A DNA stretch of 64,000 bases. Origin: Sphingobacterium faecale. GTDB taxonomy: Bacteria; Bacteroidota; Bacteroidia; Sphingobacteriales; Sphingobacteriaceae. Made by a program: the position numbers and the translations under genes. Every line of letters begins with the position of its first letter. The first letter of the stretch is position 1. The notes beneath the pieces were generated by a model. It did not search any database and was not told the origin of the DNA. It was given only the letters and a program-made list of their open reading frames with translations. Positions 43,703-51,952 of the stretch are shown here, in pieces. Location of the stretch: contig NZ_JAERTY010000004.1 in NCBI RefSeq assembly GCF_016746095.1, forward strand, positions 424,931 through 488,930, written 5' to 3'.

Positions 43703-45313
43703 TTAGTTTATTCCACAAAAATTAACCTTGATACCCAGAGCCTGCATCGCTGCACCTTTGATTCCCGCTGCACGTCTGACATCAAATTCGCCATCTACGT
43801 AGACTACCTGTATATGATTTGCTTTATGTTTAGCCATCATCTGGTCACGATTCACACCATCCAATACACCATGCATGATCGGCCATTGTCTATCGGTCAG
43901 ATTCCATCGACGCTCCGTTTCTTCGGCAGGCAACTCTACCACTTTTCCCGTACCGATATCACAAAACAGTTCGTTGTTATCGATATAAATACGGCTCCAT
44001 ACAATCTTGCCCGGACGACTTATCCCACGCAATGTACCTCCTCCTTTTTTGAAGAACATCGCTGGCTGCCTTAAACTATCCGCTCCCTCATAACCATCGA
44101 TAAAATGAGAGGCAGGTGCAGCTCCCGATATCAAGAACACCCATACAAATTCATCCACACCATTCACCTTATAATCCTCGCCATACCGCAGGTCGTGGAG
44201 GGTATTGTCCCCATCGAGTCCCAACTTATTCCATAGGTGATAGGTCAAGTAGCCATCTATTCCCGCACATTCATCCACTTCGTTAAAATGTGGCAAAGCC
44301 TTCCCTGCATAAAGTTCAATACCTTTTTCATTATAAACGGGAGGCCGATTGGTATTATTCAACAAGCCCTCTACCAGATCGCTAGCAGCTACCAGATCCT
44401 TCAATCCCTGTTGATACTGAATTCCGATCGTATCGCAGCCAAACTCGTCTGCCAGCCGTAACGCAGCTATATACATTTTACATTGTTCTATAGTCTGCGC
44501 ACGAGTCAACTCCGTAGTAGGATCCTGCCCCCAGTCAAACTTCATTCCCTTCTCTAGCATCCATTTCAACACCCCCTCGGCATCCACATCCGATACTGTC
44601 AGCATCTTTGCATACAATGTAGACTGGCTCAAACGTTCCTTAAAAATCCCCAGTTTATGGATCAAAGCATCAGGAACGATAGCATTGAACATTCCCATAC
44701 AGCCCTCATCAAATACGCCCATCACAATACGATCATTAAAAATACGCTGTGCTAATTCTTCGGCTATATCACGATCTTCAACAGCTACATTTTCGATATT
44801 AAAAGATTGCACATGCGAATAATCATGTGTTATTTTCCCTTTCTCGGTCCACTCCTTAAGCTTCTCCATAAAGAAACTATCCGTAAAGTCCTTACTCCAT
44901 AAAAAACTATACCCCACCTCAGCCTTTGTCAATGACCCTGTTAAATTCATCGCTCCCACCAAGCCAGGATAAGTGCCATCCCAATTGGCTACCACCAATA
45001 TCGGTCCACGGTGCGCAATCAATCCGGCCAGTACATGATGACTATATTGCCAGACGCTTTCTGCTACAATCAATGGTGCATCTTTATCTATATTCCGAAA
45101 GACTTTGATTCCCTCATGCTGATAGTCGATAAATCCATGTCCTTTTTCTTTCTTATAACCGTGGGCACGCATAATATTCCACCCCAACTTTTCAAAAGCA
45201 GTCTGGAGCATTTCTTCCATTTTTTGCTGCATCGGCCAGCAGTTGAGATTAGCCGATGGCCTCAGATCTCCACTACATACAAGAATCGCCTGTTTATTAT
45301 TTTTTGGTATCAT
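43703..45313 (-). CDS. L-fucose/D-arabinose-type isomerase family protein
   Basis: 536 residues, no signal peptide. It reads as a member of the L-fucose/L-arabinose isomerase superfamily, shorter than FucI (about 590): N-terminal Rossmann-like domains ('HHVLAGLIAHRGPILVVANW', 'RIVMGVFDEGCMGMFNAIVP') and a catalytic C-terminal half with 'DEFGCDTIGIQYQQGLKDLV' and 'GVDEFVWVFLISGAAPASHF', which hold likely metal ligands. FucI is known to interconvert D-arabinose and D-ribulose. First gene of the nine-gene operon. Exact substrate unproven. Confidence 0.8.
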   Translation of the reverse strand: MIPKNNKQAILVCSGDLRPSANLNCWPMQQKMEEMLQTAFEKLGWNIMRAHGYKKEKGHGFIDYQHEGIKVFRNIDKDAPLIVAESVWQYSHHVLAGLIAHRGPILVVANWDGTYPGLVGAMNLTGSLTKAEVGYSFLWSKDFTDSFFMEKLKEWTEKGKITHDYSHVQSFNIENVAVEDRDIAEELAQRIFNDRIVMGVFDEGCMGMFNAIVPDALIHKLGIFKERLSQSTLYAKMLTVSDVDAEGVLKWMLEKGMKFDWGQDPTTELTRAQTIEQCKMYIAALRLADEFGCDTIGIQYQQGLKDLVAASDLVEGLLNNTNRPPVYNEKGIELYAGKALPHFNEVDECAGIDGYLTYHLWNKLGLDGDNTLHDLRYGEDYKVNGVDEFVWVFLISGAAPASHFIDGYEGADSLRQPAMFFKKGGGTLRGISRPGKIVWSRIYIDNNELFCDIGTGKVVELPAEETERRWNLTDRQWPIMHGVLDGVNRDQMMAKHKANHIQVVYVDGEFDVRRAAGIKGAAMQALGIKVNFCGIN

Positions 45314-45466
45314 AGTTAAACTTATTTATAACCGGTATTACAAATATCAGGGAAGATCGAGGGGGAATTGTTTAATAATTTAGCCACTTATTCCCACATA
45401 TTATCATAAAGTTGATTATATCAGTTCATTTTCACAACTTTAGTAAGAAAATAAGATATACCGATT

Positions 45467-46336
45467 ATGAGAGCAAAATTTCACCAAGTTCCAAAAAACA
45501 GTGACCATACGTTCAAGATCCGTCATGATATATTACCTCATTTCGGTACCATCTGGCATTATCATCCTGAAATTGAACTACACTATCTGATCAAGGGGGA
45601 AGGAATCAGATTCATCGGAGAAAATATAGCCAACTTTGAAAAAGACGAGCTCATATTATTAGGTAGCAACATACCCCATACCTGGAAATGTAACCTTAAA
45701 TACGATAGCGAATACTATGTAGAGGCATTAGTACTACATTTCCATCCAGAGTCTTTAGGAAACAATTTTCTTAATCTTCCCGAAACTCTACAAGTCCAAA
45801 AATTACTATTAATGGCTCGCCAAGGTTTGATAGTGCAAGGTGAATCAAAAAGAAAAATCATCAAACTCATGCATAAGATGAAAGAGTCCGAGGGTATAAA
45901 CAAGATTGTATACCTATTAAAAATTTTTGACTTATTGAGCAACAATCCCGATCATGAAGTCATATCTCCTAATTATGCCAGCGTATCGGCCGACCACTTC
46001 GACGGCGAGCGTATTAATAGAATATTCACTTACACATTCAATAATTTCAAACAGAATATAACATTGGAAAAAATGTCCGAACTCAGCAATTTGAGCGTAA
46101 CATCGTTCTGTCGTTTCTTTAAAAATCTGACACAAAAATCGTATTACGACTTCTTAACAGAAATACGGATCAATCACGCTTGCAGGTTACTAATTAACAG
46201 CAATATGAAAATAGGCGCTATTGCCGAAGAGAGCGGTTTCGAAAACACTTCAAATTTTTACAGACACTTCAAGCGCTTTAGGGATACCACACCAAGTTCG
46301 TTCAAAAAGGATTATCTGAATCAATTGACCCTATAA
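45467..46336 (+). CDS. AraC-family regulator with cupin sensor domain
   Basis: 289 residues. The N-terminal cupin-type sensor has 'WHYHPEIELHYLIKGEGIRF' with metal- or ligand-site histidines and 'GSNIPHTWKC'. The C-terminal AraC double helix-turn-helix spans about 185-285 ('ITLEKMSELSNLSVTSFCRF', 'MKIGAIAEESGFENTSNFYR'). Divergent from the nine-gene operon with a 153-bp shared intergenic region, so it is the likely local regulator, sensing a monosaccharide or a pathway intermediate. Confidence 0.9.
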   Translation: MRAKFHQVPKNSDHTFKIRHDILPHFGTIWHYHPEIELHYLIKGEGIRFIGENIANFEKDELILLGSNIPHTWKCNLKYDSEYYVEALVLHFHPESLGNNFLNLPETLQVQKLLLMARQGLIVQGESKRKIIKLMHKMKESEGINKIVYLLKIFDLLSNNPDHEVISPNYASVSADHFDGERINRIFTYTFNNFKQNITLEKMSELSNLSVTSFCRFFKNLTQKSYYDFLTEIRINHACRLLINSNMKIGAIAEESGFENTSNFYRHFKRFRDTTPSSFKKDYLNQLTL

Positions 46337-46663
46337 CTTTTTATGATTTCAACATTGCTTATCGATAACAACCAGAATACAGACATGTCATTTCGTTTTG
46401 TAAAACAGCATCTGCGGTAGTTTATAATTAACATATTGAAATATTTAAGACAATCGATTGCACGCTTTGTAGCCTTGTAAAGTTCATATTATATCTCTAT
46501 TATTGAAATTTCCCTAAGAACATTTGCTTCTTGTATAACACCCAATAAGACTGTATATAAATTAAAAACAAAACAACTTATTAACAAGGAGATAACACAA
46601 AACACTTAATATGGGGCTTTTTCCAAGTCTGTAAACATATCTCGAAATTTAGACAATAGCTAT
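46337..46663. other. Intergenic region between AraC and phosphoesterase genes
   Basis: 327 bp, AT-rich; a weak TAnnnTTG-like site (TAGCCTTG, about 46470) could belong to a promoter. No gene seen. Confidence 0.45.
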
Positions 46664-47869
46664 ATGAACAAAAGAAGAGAGTTTCTAAAACAAGTATCCC
46701 TCCTATCTGTAGGAGTTCTCACCACAAAAGGAAATACCTCCGTGATGGCAAAAGACGTCCAGCCGCTTAGTCTTCATCCAAACGCTTTCGCTGTACCTCC
46801 GTACCTCCAACATCTTACACCTACCTCTACATGGGTCATGTTTATTACAGCTGAAAAAGCCTACAGCTGGTTAGAATATGAAGGAGAAAGCGGCATAACC
46901 CAAAAAGCCCACATGGAAGAGGATGGCATTTACGATTCCTACACCACGCTCCATAAAATACAAATCCCAGACCTCCGTCCGGGCGAGACTTACCGTTATA
47001 GAGCCTGTTCAAAACCTATCACACTTTTTGAACCTTACAAATTAGAATATGGGGCAGAAATAGCGACTCCTTGGTATACATTCCGTACTCCAACCACTGA
47101 TTCGGCCGAAGTCTCCTGTCTTGTGTTGAATGATATTCATGATAGTCCACAAGCATTTGGTAAACTATTAGACACCGTCAAGGATCGTACTTTCGATTTT
47201 GTGGCACTCAACGGAGACACTTTCAATTATCAGACAGACGAAAAACAGATCATAGACAATTTGCTTACTCCATGTACTACGCTATTTGCAAGTAAGACCC
47301 CCTTCATAATGATTAGGGGAAATCACGAAACGCGGGGAAAATTTCGTAGGGCTTTCAAAAACTATTTTACACTTCCAAACAACAGTTATCATTTCACCTT
47401 CAATCAAGGTCCCGTATGCTGGGTTATTCTTGATACTGGGGAAGACAAACCGGACGATCACCCCGTGTACGCTGGGATTGTAGCTTTTGACGCTCTCCGT
47501 GAGCGTCAAGCACGTTGGTTAGAAGAAGTCGTCAAAACAAAAGCCTATAAAGAAGCTGCATATCGCGTCGTGATAATGCACATACCTCCCTATCACAGTG
47601 GTGACTGGCACGGGCCTACCCATTGTAGGACAGTGTTTGATCCTATTTTTGCGTCAAACGATGTAGACCTGGTTGTTTCCGGTCATACCCATCGTTATGG
47701 AATACACCCGCCAAAAGGTGTACAAAAGTATCCTGTTATAATAGGTGGTGGTTCCAAAGATGGAACTAGAACAGCGATACATATAACTGCAAATGAAAAA
47801 CAACTTCATTTGGACATGATACTTGATGACGGCAGAAAAGTTGGCGAATATACGATCAAAGCAACGTAA
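46664..47869 (+). CDS. Exported calcineurin-like metallophosphoesterase
   Basis: 401 residues. The N-terminus (KRREFLKQVSLLSVGVLTT) resembles a Tat signal. A fibronectin-like N-domain (about 40-145: 'STWVMFITAEKAYSWLEYEG', 'LRPGETYRYRACSK') as in purple-acid-phosphatase proteins precedes the metallophosphoesterase domain: 'LNDIHD', 'LNGDTFN', 'IRGNHE', 'VIMHIPPYH', 'VVSGHTHRYG', which supply the dinuclear metal ligands. Hydrolyses a phosphate mono- or diester in the periplasm. It is convergent with the third Sus operon and could serve it, but may be independent. Confidence 0.85.
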   Translation: MNKRREFLKQVSLLSVGVLTTKGNTSVMAKDVQPLSLHPNAFAVPPYLQHLTPTSTWVMFITAEKAYSWLEYEGESGITQKAHMEEDGIYDSYTTLHKIQIPDLRPGETYRYRACSKPITLFEPYKLEYGAEIATPWYTFRTPTTDSAEVSCLVLNDIHDSPQAFGKLLDTVKDRTFDFVALNGDTFNYQTDEKQIIDNLLTPCTTLFASKTPFIMIRGNHETRGKFRRAFKNYFTLPNNSYHFTFNQGPVCWVILDTGEDKPDDHPVYAGIVAFDALRERQARWLEEVVKTKAYKEAAYRVVIMHIPPYHSGDWHGPTHCRTVFDPIFASNDVDLVVSGHTHRYGIHPPKGVQKYPVIIGGGSKDGTRTAIHITANEKQLHLDMILDDGRKVGEYTIKAT

Positions 47870-47933
47870 AACGTCCTACTACACGATATACAAAGGGATT
47901 CCATCGTTACCTTTCCGATCACAAAATGAAAGC

Positions 47934-47951
47934 GGCCGTTTTAAAACGGCC
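47934..47951. terminator. Palindromic terminator between convergent units
   Basis: Perfect 18-bp palindrome GGCCGTTTT / AAAACGGCC between the phosphoesterase gene (end 47869) and the propeller gene (end 47986). Works in either direction. Confidence 0.6.
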
Positions 47952-47985
47952 TCCTTCTAGATCAACACACTATAACAACGAGACA

Positions 47986-49941
47986 TTAAGGAGTATAACT
48001 CCATAGATCCGTTCCTTCTCTAAAATAAATCTTATTATCCTTTCCTAGCACCATCAGGCTGGCATTGTCCCTCAACGCTTTAAGTTCATCCTTTTCAACA
48101 TCATAACTATAGAGCTTGTCCGACAATGTAAAATAAATCAATCCGTTGGGATGCGTTACAGCCAGACCGTTTCTCCAGATATGGCTGGGTTTACCATTGT
48201 AACTATAGATTTCTCTTTGGAATACAACTTTTCTGGATTTTACATCATATTTTATCAATGCGCCATCTGCAAATCCCCATAATCCTTTATCTGGCCCAAT
48301 AAAAAGTCCCGAAACCGACCAATAGTCAGCGATGGAATCCATCCACACTATCCTTTTTTCCTCCGGATCCCATTCAAATATACGTCCTCGATTTTCTACC
48401 GGGACAGCCCCCAATCCTCCAAAAATTGTCGATCCACCGATTACACGTCCATCAAACTCTATAAGCGAGGTAATTGCTTGATTAGGAATAACATTTGCAA
48501 AACTTTCTAATTGCTCCGTCTTAACATCTAGGTGAGCAATAGCCCCGCCTAACTGACCATATCCGGTGATCGTTCCAAATAACATCTCATCCCGGTGCGG
48601 CATTGGAAGCACAGCGAACGGTCTATCCTGGTTCTTAATAGCCCCTAAGAATTTTGGATTCCCATTTGTCGTGCTCCAAGGTCTGGTGACGTCGTAAGAA
48701 TAGATTTCTGCTTTCGTATAATTACCAAAGTATATTACATTTCCCAGACTATTCATTCCCTCCGACTGATGGAGCCCTGGATAATCCACATGTTCTCCAG
48801 TTTTCGGATCAAAAGTACCGTGGTTTCCTGCCAAATACCCTGCGCTCCAAACTTTATCATCTGGTCCCCAAAAAATCGACTGTATACTGATCGGAGCCTT
48901 AGGTACATCCAGCATGATCTCACGGACAACCTGCCCTGTTTTCAGGTCAATGGTAAATACTTTATGCGAACTGGTTAAAACTTTGTAGTTACCATCGGTA
49001 TCCACCCAGCCTGCGCGTCCCCGTCCCTCTATTTTGGCAATTTCCTTCGCTGCGGGTTTAGTCGTCGAAAAATCCATGACATACAATCGGTTTGCAGCCG
49101 TGTAATATATCTTCTGCGTTTTCTCATCCCTTACCATCGATTTTATCTCTATGGATGGTAGACGTTGTTCATACTTACCAGAACTCACATTATATATAAA
49201 TGTTTCCATTCCTTTAGCACTATTCAACCAAGCGAATATTCGATCTCCCCCTTTCAACCCCGGCACAAATTCCATATCATACACAAACTCATGATCTTTA
49301 TCCTGCGTAGCCAATAAATCCTTTTTGTTGGTCGATGCAATGTCCAACTCTATAAAAGCCGCGTGCGATCCCAGCCCGGCGTATATTCTATTGTTTTTTG
49401 CGTCATAGGCAATACTTCTTACATACTCTTCACCAGCCTTCAATGCCCCGTTGCCCACATCTTTAAATCCGGTTTTAGGATCGTATTCAAATACCTGACC
49501 CCCTGGATAAGTTCCTCCATAAATTTTCCCATCTTTTCCGGCGACCAGATCCCATATCACCTTTTGGCCCGGCAGTGCCACACCCAGATCTTTTATTTCA
49601 GCATCTCCAAGGGTATAGCTATACATTTTACCATTTCCTGAAATGTAGACTCTATTATCTGAGGAAACTTCCATATCCCATGCTCCATCCGTCCCTGGTA
49701 ATAAAGAATTAACAATCATCCTGTTCTCTTCCAGCTCATAACCTACCAGACGTGCTGGAACACCACGCACCACTGTAAATACATATTCCTTACCCTTGCT
49801 ATCTTTCAGAAAATGACTTCCTTGAATAGCTGCTGCAAATACCTGCGGCCCGTGGTGTACAAATTGCCCAATCGACTCCATCGTACTACAAACAACGACG
49901 AGAATGGTAATAATCAACTTATCTATTCTATTTTTCAGCAT
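47986..49941 (-). CDS. Secreted beta-propeller protein of the third Sus operon
   Basis: 651 residues with a signal sequence ('LIITILVVVCSTMESIGQ'). Repeated blade-like units: 'GAWDMEVSSDNRVYISGNGK', 'VIWDLVAGKDGKIYGGTYPG', 'YVRSIAYDAKNNRIYAGLGS', 'SIFWGPDDKVWSAGYLAGNH', 'GLFIGPDKGLWGFADGALIK', consistent with one or two seven-bladed propellers. No family with a known reaction is recognised. Some glycan lyases share this fold. Last gene of the operon, 51 bp after the DUF4998 gene. Confidence 0.7.
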   Translation of the reverse strand: MLKNRIDKLIITILVVVCSTMESIGQFVHHGPQVFAAAIQGSHFLKDSKGKEYVFTVVRGVPARLVGYELEENRMIVNSLLPGTDGAWDMEVSSDNRVYISGNGKMYSYTLGDAEIKDLGVALPGQKVIWDLVAGKDGKIYGGTYPGGQVFEYDPKTGFKDVGNGALKAGEEYVRSIAYDAKNNRIYAGLGSHAAFIELDIASTNKKDLLATQDKDHEFVYDMEFVPGLKGGDRIFAWLNSAKGMETFIYNVSSGKYEQRLPSIEIKSMVRDEKTQKIYYTAANRLYVMDFSTTKPAAKEIAKIEGRGRAGWVDTDGNYKVLTSSHKVFTIDLKTGQVVREIMLDVPKAPISIQSIFWGPDDKVWSAGYLAGNHGTFDPKTGEHVDYPGLHQSEGMNSLGNVIYFGNYTKAEIYSYDVTRPWSTTNGNPKFLGAIKNQDRPFAVLPMPHRDEMLFGTITGYGQLGGAIAHLDVKTEQLESFANVIPNQAITSLIEFDGRVIGGSTIFGGLGAVPVENRGRIFEWDPEEKRIVWMDSIADYWSVSGLFIGPDKGLWGFADGALIKYDVKSRKVVFQREIYSYNGKPSHIWRNGLAVTHPNGLIYFTLSDKLYSYDVEKDELKALRDNASLMVLGKDNKIYFREGTDLWSYTP

Positions 49942-49992
49942 TTAGCTTCTCCTACTTTTAATCACAAAAAAGTTTTCCCCCTCTCGTGTGTT

Positions 49993-50673
49993 TTAATAAT
50001 TAACTTTTACGGTATTAATTGCGCTATAAAACGTATCAATACTTAATGAATCCGGTTTATACATCGTCTTGTACTCCAAAACGCTGTGTTGCAATAACCG
50101 GGTATAACTAGAGGAGGCTGTCTTGACTCCTACCACAAACTCCCTAGGGTCATTATTAATATTAATATAGTTCACCTTTGTTCCTATTGAAGTGGCTTCG
50201 CTGCTTCCCCAGTTCATAACTATTCCCTGATTAGTGGGGGTCCACGAATGAGATACCAACGTTCTATTCATCAAGGTACTCGTATAGCTTGGTCCATACG
50301 AAGTACTACTTACATTAGATGCCAGCGAACGTACACCATCATCGTGATAATGAATAACATCAAAACTATACGCCCCCTCTTTCAGGGGAATAATTACTGC
50401 TATCGTATCGATTCCACTACCTCTCGATATCGGCACCTCCAGCGAATCAGATTTATTCCGCCAATAAACTTTTGCTTTAGTTATATTTTGATCTGACAAA
50501 ATCTCCCATTGTAACTTGATACGCTCATTTCCAGGAAAAGCTTTTAACGATTCCGGTTTAGCCGCATATCGAATTTCTCCAGTTGCTAAGTATTTAGTAT
50601 AATCATTTGATTTGGAACAACTCAAAAAGAAACCTAATACCAGCAAACACACAATTTTTATACTATTTTTCAT
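49993..50673 (-). CDS. DUF4998-type lipoprotein
   Basis: 226 residues. Lipoprotein signal ending 'FFLSC', then the DUF4998 pattern: 'FPGNERIKLQWEILSDQNIT', 'KAKVYWRNKSDSLEVPI', 'YSFDVIHYHDDGVRSLASNV'. Such proteins occur only with SusC/SusD systems and are presumed accessory surface glycan-binding proteins. The C-terminal ~90 residues look like a second beta-sandwich. Confidence 0.8.
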   Translation of the reverse strand: MKNSIKIVCLLVLGFFLSCSKSNDYTKYLATGEIRYAAKPESLKAFPGNERIKLQWEILSDQNITKAKVYWRNKSDSLEVPISRGSGIDTIAVIIPLKEGAYSFDVIHYHDDGVRSLASNVSSTSYGPSYTSTLMNRTLVSHSWTPTNQGIVMNWGSSEATSIGTKVNYININNDPREFVVGVKTASSSYTRLLQHSVLEYKTMYKPDSLSIDTFYSAINTVKVNY

Positions 50674-50694
50674 ATGTGTATAATTATCTTTGAT

Positions 50695-50714
50695 GATCCG
50701 CCAGCTGGCGGATC
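50695..50714 (-). promoter_or_regulatory. 20-bp perfect palindrome in the third Sus operon
   Basis: GATCCGCCAG / CTGGCGGATC fills most of the 44-bp gap between the DUF5000 gene and the DUF4998 gene. As RNA it forms a GC-rich hairpin without T-run, more like an attenuator or mRNA-processing/stability element than a terminator. Confidence 0.5.
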
Positions 50715-50717
50715 GGT

Positions 50718-51932
50718 TTAGTTACTACCCCAGAAAGTTATTTCGTGAAAAGCGAAGTTCGCACTTCCAGCCCAATTCGATAATACTTTTAGTCGAATAT
50801 ACCGTATCGGCCCTACATCCGTCTGTAGATTTAACATATCTCCGTCCAACCAGTACTTTTTATCTTCGGCGGTTACCGGACTTACACCTGCAATATTCCC
50901 CGAAGGCTTAAACTGCTCGTGCTCTCCCAGTTTTACCCATCCATCCCAGCTACCATCTGCCGGTGGTGGTCCCGGATGTCCCCACACTTCATATTTTTTA
51001 GGATTACGGTCCGAAAAACGATAATAATTGTTCAATCTCATTCTGGATAAGATGTATTTATCCCCTATATCTATAGTAATATGCTGTGGTAAAGCGGCTG
51101 CATTTGAAGTCACAAAATACCTTGAATAAAATGAAGACGAATAAGGATTATCATAATCCACCAATACCACATCATCCCATAAAAAATTCCATTGTACATA
51201 GGATAAACCAGGCCATATCGGTGTATCACCTGGCAACAGGACCTCTTTAAACTTTGTTTTGGGCACCAGTTTTTCAAATAGAGGTTTCATATTGGCATAC
51301 AGTGTATCTGATATATTACCAAACCTATCTTTTATAAACACACCAAATTTATTTTCCTCCGACTTCATTCCCCTAAAGGAATGGCTTATCTTCTCGAGGG
51401 TAGAGTACTCCGATCCATACTGGACAAAGTCACCCAGCGAATCATTATGCATAATAACAATACCTAACCGAGCCTCCGAATCATTGCCTTCCCATTTCAC
51501 ATTAATCCCACCAAAATCGGGGGCTAGTTTGAGAGTCTCATACACTTTTAGATAAGGGGGCTGCAGACAGGTAAATTCTACCTTCTCCGCAGCAGATTTT
51601 TGATTACTCTTATTTACGGCGTAGACATCGACTTTATAGCTATCAATTTTCGGTAAGCCCTCTACCTCAATCGTTGTTGTATACTGAGAGGATACAAATT
51701 GCTTTATTTTCCCATCCGGCATGTGCACATCAGCTACGACATGCGACAATGATTTACTGGCTGGTAACGTATAGGTTATTTTCCCTCCTCCCAATGTGGG
51801 TTCTACCCTGACATTAGTTACCGGACCCGTTGGAGCGGCATCAGCTTCTATCGGGCCATGTTTTTCCTCTGTACACCTTATTGCCAATACGCTGATTACT
51901 AAAATCATCGTATATATGAATATCTTCTTCAT
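50718..51932 (-). CDS. DUF4959/DUF5126/DUF5000-type lipoprotein
   Basis: 404 residues from the ATG at 51932, which directly precedes a lipoprotein signal (lipobox near 'LAIRC'). Domain order by eye: DUF4959 (about 25-120: 'TGPVTNVRVEPTLGGGKITY'), DUF5126 (about 125-220), DUF5000 (about 240-404), a discoidin-like carbohydrate-binding fold ('HITIDIGDKYILSRMRLNNY', 'IRYIRLKVLSNW'). A common third component of SusC/SusD operons, thought to bind glycan at the cell surface. Confidence 0.8.
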   Translation of the reverse strand: MKKIFIYTMILVISVLAIRCTEEKHGPIEADAAPTGPVTNVRVEPTLGGGKITYTLPASKSLSHVVADVHMPDGKIKQFVSSQYTTTIEVEGLPKIDSYKVDVYAVNKSNQKSAAEKVEFTCLQPPYLKVYETLKLAPDFGGINVKWEGNDSEARLGIVIMHNDSLGDFVQYGSEYSTLEKISHSFRGMKSEENKFGVFIKDRFGNISDTLYANMKPLFEKLVPKTKFKEVLLPGDTPIWPGLSYVQWNFLWDDVVLVDYDNPYSSSFYSRYFVTSNAAALPQHITIDIGDKYILSRMRLNNYYRFSDRNPKKYEVWGHPGPPPADGSWDGWVKLGEHEQFKPSGNIAGVSPVTAEDKKYWLDGDMLNLQTDVGPIRYIRLKVLSNWAGSANFAFHEITFWGSN

Positions 51933-51952
51933 AGTTGTTAACATTAATTAGT

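Noticed and set aside
42054..45313. L-arabinose operon (araBA)
   Set aside because: The isomerase is of the fucose/arabinose isomerase superfamily rather than clear AraA, and no araD epimerase is present.
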